Of a stretch of 64,000 nucleotides of DNA, positions 31,730-40,131 are shown piece after piece; the stretch's first letter is position 1; each line of letters begins with the position of its first letter. The position numbers were made by a program, and so were the translations under genes. Origin of the DNA: Paraburkholderia sp. BL10I2N1 (GTDB lineage: Bacteria > Pseudomonadota > Gammaproteobacteria > Burkholderiales > Burkholderiaceae); NCBI RefSeq assembly GCF_004361815.1, contig NZ_SNWA01000001.1, positions 2,542,001 through 2,606,000 of the forward strand. The letters run 5' to 3'. Under the pieces are notes generated by a model that saw only the letters and a list, made by a program, of their open reading frames with translations, did not search any database and was not told where the DNA came from.

Positions 31730-33043
31730 ATGAACGTCATCTGGGCGCGCTCCGTTGTGTCGCTCGTGCTGCTGGCGATCGCGTGTGCGGCGGTTGGCGC
31801 ACTGCTGAACGTCAGGGCGGCGCTGATTCTCGCGATCGTGGTGCTGGTCGTGCAGAGTTTCATCGGGACGTACCACAAGCAGCGCCTGTGGCGATTGCTC
31901 GATGCGCCTGTCTACGGCGAAGTGCCGAGCGCACCCGGCATCTGGGGCGAAATCTACTACCGCCTCCACAAACTCGCGAAGCGCTGGCACGCGCAGGTGC
32001 GTCAGGTCGAGCAGCAGCATTCGCGCTTCATTCAGGCCATTCAGGCCTCGCCGAACGGCGTCGCGATGCTCGACGATCACGATCAGATCGAGTGGTGCAA
32101 TGCAATCTCGGAAGTGCACTTCGGTCTCGATGCGAAACGCGATCTGCGTCAGCACATCATTCATCTGGTTCGTCAGCCCGATTTCGTCAGGTATCTGAAT
32201 TCGCATCATTACGACGAGATGCTGATCATGCGCGGGATGGGCGACAAGCGGCAAAACGTGCTTTCCGTGCAGGTGTTTCCGTACGGCGAAAATCGCAAGC
32301 TCGTCCTGTCGCAGGACATCACCGAACTGGAGCGTACAGACGCGATGCGGCGCGACTTCGTGGCGAATGTGTCGCATGAATTGAAGACGCCGCTGACCGT
32401 GCTGTCGGGCTTCCTCGAGACGATGCGCGAGTTGCCGCTCAGCGAGGCCGAACGCACGCGTTACCTCGAACTGATGGAGCAGCAGGCGGGGCGCATGCGG
32501 CACATCGTCAGCGATCTGCTGGTGCTCGCGACGCTCGAAGGCGACGGCAAGCTGCCGAGCGATCAGATGGTCGATATGCGTGCGGTCATCCGGCATCTGC
32601 AGGACGATGCGGAAAGTCTCTCAGGTGACAGGCATCGCATTTCGTTCGATGCGGACGAAGGTTTGACCGTCACCGGCGTCGAAACGGAAATCCTCAGTGC
32701 GCTCGGCAATCTGGTGACAAACGCGATCCGCTATACGCCGGACGGTGGCAAGATTCACGTCGACTGGTCCGCGACCGGCGGCGCGGCGGTGTTTTCCGTG
32801 ACCGACAGTGGGCTGGGGATTCCAGCCGCCGATATCCCCCGGCTGACCGAGCGTTTCTACCGCGTGGACCGCAGCCGTTCGCGCGACACCGGCGGCACTG
32901 GGCTCGGGCTCGCAATCGTCAAGCACGTGCTGCAACGGCACGATGCGCAGCTCGAAGTGAAGAGCGAAGTAGGGAAGGGAAGCACGTTTACCGTGCGGTT
33001 CCCGGTATCCCGCACGACGCGGCGGCAGCCCGCGCCGGTTTAA
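31730..33043 (+). CDS. phoR: Phosphate-regulon sensor kinase PhoR
   Basis: A 437-residue membrane histidine kinase. Two membrane helices occupy residues about 7-45. A PAS domain follows (GVAMLDDHDQIEWCNAISE). The H-box is ANVSHELKTPLTVLSG, the N-box ALGNLVTNAIRYTPDGG, and G-boxes VTDSGLGIP and GGTGLGLAIVKHV. It phosphorylates PhoB when the Pst system reports phosphate shortage. It lacks a periplasmic sensor domain, as usual for PhoR. Confidence 0.95.
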   Translation: MNVIWARSVVSLVLLAIACAAVGALLNVRAALILAIVVLVVQSFIGTYHKQRLWRLLDAPVYGEVPSAPGIWGEIYYRLHKLAKRWHAQVRQVEQQHSRFIQAIQASPNGVAMLDDHDQIEWCNAISEVHFGLDAKRDLRQHIIHLVRQPDFVRYLNSHHYDEMLIMRGMGDKRQNVLSVQVFPYGENRKLVLSQDITELERTDAMRRDFVANVSHELKTPLTVLSGFLETMRELPLSEAERTRYLELMEQQAGRMRHIVSDLLVLATLEGDGKLPSDQMVDMRAVIRHLQDDAESLSGDRHRISFDADEGLTVTGVETEILSALGNLVTNAIRYTPDGGKIHVDWSATGGAAVFSVTDSGLGIPAADIPRLTERFYRVDRSRSRDTGGTGLGLAIVKHVLQRHDAQLEVKSEVGKGSTFTVRFPVSRTTRRQPAPV

Positions 33044-33121
33044 AAGCGCACAGGGCCCGCCGCCGTGCGCGCCGCCCTTCGCGCCCGGCCGACGTAGCCG
33101 CCTGTAAGGCGGTCTCTCCTC

Positions 33122-35185
33122 CTACGAGCAGAACTTCGCGAGCAGGCTCATCTGCGCGTTGCGCGACGACTTGCCAGGGCGACGCCGACGGTAGTGGCCA
33201 TCGCTTTGCATGAGCCACGCGGCCTGGTTGTCGCCGAGAAATGCGGACAGCCCTTCAGCAATCACGCGCCGCTTCAACCGGCGGCTATTGACCGGAAACG
33301 CCACTTCGACGCGCCGGAAGAAATTCCGGTCCATCCAGTCGGCGCTCGACAGATACACCTCCTCCGCGCCATTGGCGTAGAAGTAGTAGATCCGGTGGTG
33401 TTCCAGAAAGCGCCCAATGATCGAGCGCACCGTGATGTTCTCCGACAGACCCGGCACGCCTGGCTGCAACGAGCACACGCCGCGCACGATCAGATCGATC
33501 TTCACGCCGGCCTGAGACGCCTCATATAGCTCCGCGATCACGGTGGGTTCGAGCAGCGCATTCATCTTCGCGACGATGCGCGCCTTGCGGCCGGCGCGGG
33601 CATGATCGGCTTCCGCGCGAATCGCTTCGACGAGCTTCGGATGCAGCGTAAACGGCGATTGCCACAACTCGTGCAACGTCAGTTCACCACCGATGCCGGT
33701 CAGTTGCTGGAACACGTGGTGCACGTCTTCGCAGATTTTCTGGTCGCAGGTCATCAGGCCGAAGTCGGTATAAAGACGCGCCGTGCGTGGGTGATAGTTG
33801 CCCGTGCCCAGGTGCGCGTAACGCTTGAGCATCGACTTGCCGTTGACCGACACACGCCGCACGATCAGCATCATCTTCGCGTGGCATTTGTGTCCCACCA
33901 CGCCGTACACCACGTGCGCACCCACCGCTTCGAGCTGCGATGCCCAGTTGATATTCGTTTCCTCGTCGAAGCGCGCCAGCAGTTCGACCACCACCGTCAC
34001 TTCCTTGCCGTTGCGTGCGGCCTGCATCAGCGCATCCATCAGCGGCGAATCGGTGCCCGTGCGGTAGATGGTCTGTTTGATCGCGACGACACTCGGATCC
34101 TTTGCAGCCTGCAGCAGCAGCTCCAGCACCGGCTGGAAGCTCTCGTACGGATGGTGCAGCAGGACGTCGCCCTGATCGATCGCATCGAACAGGCTCGCGG
34201 TGTTCGCGATCGGGTTCGGGATCGCGGGAATGTGCGGGACGAACTTGAGGTCGGGTCGGTCGACCATCTCAGGCAACTGCATCAGCCGCACGAGATTCAC
34301 GGGGCCATCGACGTAATAGCAATCCTTTTCCGACAGGCCGCTTTCGTCGAGCAGTCGTCGCGCGAGATGTGCCGGCGTTTCCGCCGACACTTCGAGCCGC
34401 ACCGCGTTGCCGAGGTGCCGCGCCGGCAGTTCGCCCTGCAGCGCGACGCGCAGATTGGTAATTTCGTCTTCGTCGACGAAGAGTTCGCTGTTGCGCGTGA
34501 TACGAAACTGATTGCAGCTGCGTACGACGAGGTTGGGAAACAGCTCGTTGACGAAGCGCTGCAGGAGCGAGCTAAGCAGCACGAAACCATGCGGATAGCC
34601 CGACAGTTCCTGCGGCATGCGCACGAGACGCGGCAGCGCACGCGGCGCCTGCACGATGCCCATCACGGCCTGGCGGCCGAACGCATCCTTGCCCTCGAGC
34701 TCGACGACGAAGTTCAGGCTCTTGTTCAGCACGCGCGGGAACGGATGCGCCGGGTCGAGGCCGATCGGCGTCAGCACCGGCAGCAGTTCATCGAAAAAGT
34801 AGTTGCGCGCCCATTCCGTCTGGGTCTCGTTCCACACTTCGGTGCCGTGAAAGTAGATGCCCTCGTGTTCGAGCGCCATCAGCACGGTATCGTGCAGCAT
34901 CGCGTACTGGCGATGCACGAGCTTCTGCGCGCGTTCGACCACGAGGTCGTACACGTGCTGCAGCGACATGCCGTCGGGTGAGAGCGCCCCCGGGTTGTCG
35001 CGCATCTGCTCCTGCAGGCCGGCCATGCGGACTTCGAAGAATTCGTCGAGATTGCTACTGGTGATGCAGATGAAGCGCAGGCGTTCGAGCAACGGCACGG
35101 CGGGATCGGCGGCTTGCGCCAGCACACGCTCGTTGAAACCCAGAATGCCCAGTTCGCGATTCAGAAGGGGGTAGCGGATGGACAT
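33122..35185 (-). CDS. ppk: Polyphosphate kinase 1
   Basis: A 687-residue enzyme that polymerises the ATP gamma-phosphate into polyphosphate. The N-terminal domain begins LLNRELGILGFNERVLAQA. The catalytic region has CHAKMMLI and the autophosphorylated His in KRYAHLGTGNYHPRTARLYTD (given here in part), then a C-terminal phospholipase-D-like half with RSIIGRFLEHHRIYYF. The start at 35185 is chosen over 35242 to match the family. It is convergent with phoR and divergent from ppx. Confidence 0.95.
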   Translation of the reverse strand: MSIRYPLLNRELGILGFNERVLAQAADPAVPLLERLRFICITSSNLDEFFEVRMAGLQEQMRDNPGALSPDGMSLQHVYDLVVERAQKLVHRQYAMLHDTVLMALEHEGIYFHGTEVWNETQTEWARNYFFDELLPVLTPIGLDPAHPFPRVLNKSLNFVVELEGKDAFGRQAVMGIVQAPRALPRLVRMPQELSGYPHGFVLLSSLLQRFVNELFPNLVVRSCNQFRITRNSELFVDEDEITNLRVALQGELPARHLGNAVRLEVSAETPAHLARRLLDESGLSEKDCYYVDGPVNLVRLMQLPEMVDRPDLKFVPHIPAIPNPIANTASLFDAIDQGDVLLHHPYESFQPVLELLLQAAKDPSVVAIKQTIYRTGTDSPLMDALMQAARNGKEVTVVVELLARFDEETNINWASQLEAVGAHVVYGVVGHKCHAKMMLIVRRVSVNGKSMLKRYAHLGTGNYHPRTARLYTDFGLMTCDQKICEDVHHVFQQLTGIGGELTLHELWQSPFTLHPKLVEAIRAEADHARAGRKARIVAKMNALLEPTVIAELYEASQAGVKIDLIVRGVCSLQPGVPGLSENITVRSIIGRFLEHHRIYYFYANGAEEVYLSSADWMDRNFFRRVEVAFPVNSRRLKRRVIAEGLSAFLGDNQAAWLMQSDGHYRRRRPGKSSRNAQMSLLAKFCS

Positions 35186-35442
35186 CGGCAGCGGGAGTGG
35201 AATGTCGGATGAAGACTCAAAAGGACGCTCGGAAGCTCTCACAGTATGATGATGTTCTCATGACATTCTTTGACTGTCGTAAATTCTACGCTGTATTTGC
35301 CCGGTGTCGTCAATCTGACTCAGTGTATGTGGGACCATAACGCACCCACAATCGCAAGGGGTGACACCGTGAGGACCAGTACGCTTAAAATGGCGTCTTT
35401 CAACAGCGCTGCGGCTTTAAAGGTGGCAGCGCTAGCGCGCAT

Positions 35443-36970
35443 GGAGTCAGCTCAATCGATGGTCAACACGCCACAACTCCTCGCCGCCGTCGACATGGGC
35501 TCGAACAGCTTCCGGCTAATCGTGGGCCGCGTTGAAGAAACCGAAGCGGGCAGCCAGATCTATCAGGTCGATGCGCTGCGCGAACCCGTGCGCCTTGCGG
35601 CGGGCCTGTCTCGCGACAAGATGCTCGATCGCGCTTCGCAGGTGCGTGGTTGGGATGCACTCAAGCGGTTTGGCGAGCGCCTGCGGGATTTTCATCCCGA
35701 TCACGTGCGCGCCGTTGCGACCAACACGTTGCGTATTGCCAAGAACGCCGGGGAGTTTCTGGGCGAAGCGGAAGCCGCGCTCGGCTTTCCGATCGAAGTG
35801 ATCGCCGGCCGGGAAGAGGCGCGCCTGATTTATGCGGGCGCTGCACATTCGGTACCGGCGAGCGCAGGCAAGCGACTCGTGGTGGACATCGGCGGGGGCT
35901 CGACCGAATTCATCATTGGCTCGCACTACACGCCGATCAAGATGGAAAGCCTGTACATCGGGTGTGTCAGTCACAGCCGGGCGTTTTTTCCGGCAGGTAA
36001 CGTCGATGAATACACGATGCGCCAGGCCGAGCTCGCCGCTACGCGCGAAATCCAGATCATCTCCAGCGTCTACAAGCAGACGGGTTGGGAACAGGCGATT
36101 GGTTCGTCCGGCACGGCACGCGCACTTGCCGAACTGGTCGAGGCCAACGGCTTCAACGACGTCGGCATCACGCATGGCATTTCGCGTGGTGGGCTGGAGC
36201 GTCTGAAGCGGGCGTTGATCAAGGCGGAAAACGTCAACCGGCTGAAACTGGTCGCGCTCAAGAGCGACCGGATTCCTGTGCTCGCCGGCGGGCTGTCGAT
36301 CATGCTGGCGGTGTTCGATGAACTCGGCATCGAGTACGTCGATACGACCGATGGCGCATTGCGACTGGGCGTGCTGTATGACCTCCTGGGGCGGTCGCAG
36401 CACGAAGACATGCGCACGGTCACAGCCGAGGGGTTCATGCGGCGCTATGGTGTGGATCGGGCGCAGGCGGGCCGGATCGGCGAACTCGCGGTGCGCTTCT
36501 ACGATCAGTTCGACGAACCCGACGAGGAACGTCGCGCGGAGAATCGGATGTTCCTCGGCTGGGCGGCGTCGTTGCATGAGATCGGTCTGTCGATTTCGCA
36601 CAGCGCATATCACAAGCATTCGTCGTATATCGCGAGCAACGCGGACATGCCTGGCTTTTCGCGCACCGATCAGGCGCGGCTCGCGGCGCTCGTGCTCGGG
36701 CATGCAGGTAAGCTCGGCAAGCTGTCGCAGGCGCGTGAGGTGGAGTGGCCTTTGCTGTTCTGTCTGCGGCTGGCAGCGCTGCTGTGCCGCCGTCGTGCGG
36801 ACGTCGGCTTGCCTGGTATCCTCGTCGCGCAGGTCAACGGCGGTTATGAAGTGCGCCTGCCCAACGAATGGGTCACCGCCAATCCGCTCACCGACTACAG
36901 CCTGATTCAGGAAGCCGCGGAGTGGGAGAAAGTCGGCATTCCGTATCGCGTTGTCTATACGGATGAGTAG
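35443..36970 (+). CDS. ppx: Exopolyphosphatase / pppGpp phosphohydrolase
   Basis: About 508 residues, removing terminal phosphates from polyphosphate and, in the family, converting pppGpp to ppGpp. The actin-like domain begins LLAAVDMGSNSFRLIVGRV and continues with VVDIGGGSTEFI and the GGL...DELGIEYVDTTDGALRLG region; a C-terminal HD-like domain holds SLHEIGLSISHSAYHKHSSYI. Starts at 35443 and 35461 are both plausible; the frame is open to 35270 but that part overlaps the divergent promoter region. It opposes ppk in function. Confidence 0.92.
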
Positions 36971-37026
36971 GCGAGACGAATCAGCACGCTGGCCTCATGC
37001 ATCGAGCCGATATTCGCGCGCTCGAT

Positions 37027-37066
37027 AAAAAAGCCCGACGGTCGTGATCGACCGGTCGGGCTTTTT
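37027..37066. terminator. Bidirectional terminator between ppx and the acyltransferase gene
   Basis: AAAAAGCCCGAC (37028-37039) pairs with GTCGGGCTTTTT (37055-37066), with further pairing in the loop. A-run and T-run on opposite sides make it work for both convergent genes. Confidence 0.85.
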
Positions 37067-37104
37067 ATATGTGCGACCCTTTCCGTAACGTCGCGTCAGG
37101 GATG

Positions 37105-37923
37105 CTAACGGGGCAGTGCGTCGCCGAGGAAGTGGCGCGCGTAGCGTGCGTTGATCTCGGATAGACGGAAGAGTGTAAGGAAGTCGGCGGTATTGAAATC
37201 GGGATCCCATGCCGGCGCGCCGCAGATCTTCGCGCCGAGACGCAGGTAGCCTTTGACGAGGGGCGGCGGTGCGACGTCTGCGCCGTCCTGCAGTTCCTCG
37301 ACCGGCAGCGGCGTGTGCGGGAACGCGCGATACTCCGGTGCCGTCAGGGCGCTATCGCGCAGCGAGCCGTAGAGATTGGCGGCATAGTGACCGCCGTCGG
37401 CCATCGAGACGCTCGCGCAGCCGAGCATCGTTTCGTAGCCGTTTTGCATCATGTACGAAGCGAGGCCGGCCCACAGCGACATGATCACCGAGCCGCTGCG
37501 GTAGTCCGGATGCACGCACGAGCGGCCGACTTCGACCATCTTCGAGCGCAGATGCGTGAGGCGCGAAACGTCGAATTCGCTTTCCGCGTAGAGGCGGCCG
37601 ATACGCGCAGCCTGGTGCGGCGGCAGCACGCGATACGTGCCGACCACCTTCAGCGTGTCGAGATCGCGGACCAGCAGATGATCGCAGTAGCCATCGAACG
37701 AATCGACGTCGAGACCGACAGGGCCCGTGAGGCGCGCGCCCATTTCGTCGGCGAAGACGCGGTAACGCAGACGCTGGGCCTCGCGAAGCTCCTCATCGGA
37801 CCTCGCCCAGGCGACCTGCAGCCGATGCTGTGCGGTGACCGTTTCCTCGGCGCGCGGCAGGCGGCGGCGCGGTTCGGACAGGATCGAAGCGAAGGGCAGG
37901 GTAGGCGTCGGCAATTCTCGCAT
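37105..37923 (-). CDS. OlsB-like N-acyltransferase (GNAT fold)
   Basis: A 272-residue enzyme of the ornithine-lipid/hemolysin-type acyltransferase family, which transfers a 3-hydroxyacyl chain from acyl carrier protein to the alpha-amino group of ornithine in the first step of ornithine-lipid synthesis. Recognisable segments are LRYRVFADEMGA, VGTYRVLPP, VEVGRSCVHPDYRSGSVI and GCASVSMADGGHYAA. Ornithine lipids replace phospholipids under phosphate starvation in many proteobacteria, which fits a location beside the Pho regulon. No Pho box was seen upstream. The olsB label is not certain because related N-acyl amino-acid synthases look alike. Confidence 0.75.
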   Translation of the reverse strand: MRELPTPTLPFASILSEPRRRLPRAEETVTAQHRLQVAWARSDEELREAQRLRYRVFADEMGARLTGPVGLDVDSFDGYCDHLLVRDLDTLKVVGTYRVLPPHQAARIGRLYAESEFDVSRLTHLRSKMVEVGRSCVHPDYRSGSVIMSLWAGLASYMMQNGYETMLGCASVSMADGGHYAANLYGSLRDSALTAPEYRAFPHTPLPVEELQDGADVAPPPLVKGYLRLGAKICGAPAWDPDFNTADFLTLFRLSEINARYARHFLGDALPR

Positions 37924-38053
37924 GTGGCGTTCCTGGTCGGAAAAGGAGGAGTCCGTTTTCCCGCCAATGTAGTAACGCCCGGTGACGCTCGCGTGGCAAA
38001 GCGATGACGATTCAATGACTCGCCGTAAGCCTGCCGCGTGGTGATTGTATGAA

Positions 38054-38512
38054 TCAGACGAGGTCGGGGCTGATGGCCGCCCGCAGGACCACCTGTTCGT
38101 CGCCGGCCCGCTCGCGGTTGGCGAGCCACCAGAGGCCGGATTTTTTCAGCGGCCAGTTGGACGCGTTTCCGGACAGCAGTAACGCGGCGACCTGGCCGAG
38201 CGTCGGTTGATGGCCAACCACGACCACTGTAGGCGCGATGCCGTCGGGCCAGCCCACGGCGGTGAGCACGTCGGTGGCGCGTGTGCCGGGCGCGAGTTCG
38301 CGCACGACGCGGTACTGGTCCGTCAGTGCTTCGACCGTCTGCACGGTGCGCGCGGCAGGGCTGACGAGAATCACGGCATTATCGTCGAGCCGTGTCCGCA
38401 GCCATTTCGCGATGCTTTGTGCCTGCTTGCGGCCACGCGGGGTGAGTTGCCTCGCGAGATCGCTTGGGGCGACGTCTTCGGCTTCGGCGTGACGCCAGAG
38501 GATGAGGTTCAT
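38054..38512 (-). CDS. sixA: Phosphohistidine phosphatase SixA-like
   Basis: A 152-residue histidine-phosphatase-superfamily protein. The catalytic His lies in LILWRHAEAED (variant of RHG), the second conserved His in VVGHQPTLGQVAALL. SixA removes phosphate from His of phosphotransfer proteins such as PTSNtr NPr/ArcB. The start at 38512 has CAGGAGA upstream; the frame runs to 38566 without better support. The C-terminal WWLANRERAG is family-like. Confidence 0.85.
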   Translation of the reverse strand: MNLILWRHAEAEDVAPSDLARQLTPRGRKQAQSIAKWLRTRLDDNAVILVSPAARTVQTVEALTDQYRVVRELAPGTRATDVLTAVGWPDGIAPTVVVVGHQPTLGQVAALLLSGNASNWPLKKSGLWWLANRERAGDEQVVLRAAISPDLV

Positions 38513-38709
38513 CGTCGTCTCCTGTAACTCGTGGATGCGTGGGCGTGCACGGCGTTCGTGACACACTCGCAGGTTTCGTCATGCGTGTTGCGGTGAGCAT
38601 TCCCACTGTCGCACGGCTGTGTACGAAACCGCAAGGCAGCGTCGAATTCGCCGTCGCGCAATTCGGGATTGACGGCGCTATCTGCACCCAGGTAGAATCT
38701 CGGATTCGT

Positions 38710-38786
38710 CGGAGCGTAGCGCAGCCTGGTAGCGCATCTGATTTGGGATCAGAGGGTCGTAGGTTCGAATCCTATCGCTCCGACCA
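38710..38786 (+). tRNA. tRNA-Pro (TGG anticodon)
   Basis: A complete 77-nt cloverleaf: acceptor CGGAGCG pairs with CGCTCCG, D-arm GCGCAGCCTGGTAGCGC, anticodon loop TTTGGGA with anticodon TGG, T-loop GTTCGAATC and encoded CCA end. A terminator follows at 38805-38835. The toxin-locus region begins just downstream. Confidence 0.97.
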
Positions 38787-38804
38787 TTAGAATCAAGCAC
38801 TTAG

Positions 38805-38835
38805 CCCAGCCTTAACCGGTTGGGTTTTTTGTTTT
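38805..38835 (+). terminator. Terminator of tRNA-Pro
   Basis: CCCAGCC (38805-38811) pairs with GGTTGGG (38818-38824), followed by six T. Confidence 0.75.
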
Positions 38836-39178
38836 CTACGGTCATGTAGGCACTGTGTAGGCAAATTCGGTCAACGCAGCCAGCCACCTCTCGTACTTGC
38901 AGCACGCCAGCATCGCTTCGGCGGCGGACGATTCGCGGCACGTATCGCAGCCTCCACCACCTCATCGCGTAGTGCCAGGAAAAGGATTTCTCGCGTGGCA
39001 TAGGTTTCAGCCTGAACACGGATAGACGCTGCGCCTCCACGAAAATAGAACTGCCTTACTGCAACCAGTGAGGATAGACGGACTACGAGGGCGCGTGTTA
39101 TGCCGCAAGTGCGGGGCAGCACCGCCCAATGATGGAAACGTGGGCGGCGCATGTATATTGTATGATGGATTGATTGAG
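38836..39178. other. Gene-poor stretch between tRNA-Pro and toxin locus 1
   Basis: No convincing gene is seen. A minus-strand frame (38871-39152) encodes 93 residues whose second half (AETYATREILFLALRDEVVE) looks protein-like, but the first half is Arg-rich and lacks a ribosome-binding site, so it may be a remnant of an older insertion beside the tRNA. No copy of the tRNA-Pro 3' end was found elsewhere in the window, so an attachment site is not demonstrated. Confidence 0.4.
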
Positions 39179-39182
39179 TAAG

Positions 39183-39584
39183 TTAATGCCTGTCTAAGAT
39201 AGCATCCCTCGGAGCGTAGAATTCTCCACCAGTTGGGTTCTTGATGATATGCCAGATTAAATGGCCGTCAGCTTCGCCTTTCCATTTTTCGCCCCAAAAA
39301 AATGACGAGAGGCTGACTATTGCCGATTGCCCGGCAGCGTCAATATCTCCTTCAATATTTGAATTTTCCTCGTCGTCGCAATCTACTCTATTGCCATTTT
39401 GCGCTACGGCACAATACTGCCCGCGAAGTTTGCGTCCGTGCTGCTTTAGATCAACCGAAAATGTCCGTGAAATCGGCACATCGTTCCAGTTCCACTCACC
39501 ATTGAACGAATGGGAAAACGCGCACACGCTGTAGGAAAATACGATAAGTGCGCATCCCAATGGAATATTTTTCAAAATTTTCAT
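39183..39584 (-). CDS. Putative orphan immunity protein (paralogue of 54438-54848)
   Basis: A 133-residue exported protein: signal peptide MKILKNIPLGCALIVFSYSV with cleavage near AFS, then a small Cys-containing beta-rich domain. It is a clear homologue of the protein at 54438-54848 (starts, middle DLKQHGRKLRGQYCAVAQNG and C-terminus nearly the same) but differs most around residues 90-107. In locus 2 the homologue follows a GH108-type toxin; here that toxin domain is gone and this gene sits behind a different toxin and its own candidate immunity gene. It probably protected against the lost GH108 module. The immunity role is inferred from position and periplasmic export. Confidence 0.65.
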   Translation of the reverse strand: MKILKNIPLGCALIVFSYSVCAFSHSFNGEWNWNDVPISRTFSVDLKQHGRKLRGQYCAVAQNGNRVDCDDEENSNIEGDIDAAGQSAIVSLSSFFWGEKWKGEADGHLIWHIIKNPTGGEFYAPRDAILDRH

Positions 39585-39661
39585 ACTATTTATAACTAAC
39601 GTTTAGTGGGAGTGTTCTTTGAAACGTGCGCGCGTTTCTATTGAAGAGAACCAGTTTATTT

Positions 39662-40123
39662 TCATTTGGTGCTCGGCACGTACTTTCGACCATTAAAAAA
39701 ATACCGCTTGCGGACACTCTCCTCAGCAGTTCCAGAAACGATGGCAATACCAACAAACCCGTCGTGCGACTTCCCGGCAATCGCCACACTATTACCACCA
39801 GTTGCAAGTATGAGTGATGGCTCGCCAGTTGACGGTTTTTCCACTAGCCATATGGGGCCAAGCGCCGCTCCCCACCCACAAGCCTCGCTAGTGGTAACAA
39901 ACCATGTAGATGCCAAACTATTCGATGACAGAGGAATTTGCTTCCCCTGCATCTTGCAATTCAGTGAACCATAAGGCGAAAAGGAGATGTCTGCTTCGAT
40001 AGTTGAGCGAAATGCTTGTGGGACTGGCCCAAGGTCAGGACTCTCCACAGATGCGATGGGTTCCGACGCGTATGCAAAACAGGATACGCAAACCGTCGCC
40101 AGAAATACCAGTATTGCTTTCAT
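39662..40123 (-). CDS. Putative immunity protein for the transglycosylase toxin
   Basis: A 153-residue exported protein with signal peptide MKAILVFLATVCVSCFAYAS (cleavage near AYA-SE), then a beta-rich domain with two Cys (around residues 56 and 82). It starts 8 bases after the toxin stop and occurs only in locus 1, exactly where the toxin C-terminus differs from locus 2. A periplasmic location is right for blocking a peptidoglycan-cleaving enzyme arriving from a rival. The family was not recognised; the role is inferred from context. Confidence 0.6.
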   Translation of the reverse strand: MKAILVFLATVCVSCFAYASEPIASVESPDLGPVPQAFRSTIEADISFSPYGSLNCKMQGKQIPLSSNSLASTWFVTTSEACGWGAALGPIWLVEKPSTGEPSLILATGGNSVAIAGKSHDGFVGIAIVSGTAEESVRKRYFFNGRKYVPSTK

Positions 40124-40131
40124 GTTTACCC

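Noticed and set aside
30911..32596. Minus-strand 561-codon open frame antisense to phoB/phoR
   Set aside because: It lies opposite two clearly recognised genes and arises from G+C-rich codon bias; no family resemblance or ribosome-binding site.
33602..34981. Plus-strand 459-codon frame antisense to ppk
   Set aside because: Shadow of ppk; composition is Arg/His/Val-rich with no domain pattern.
38871..39152. Integrase remnant next to tRNA-Pro
   Set aside because: Considered because of its place beside a tRNA, but no Arg-His-Arg-Tyr motif is visible and no repeat of the tRNA end was found.
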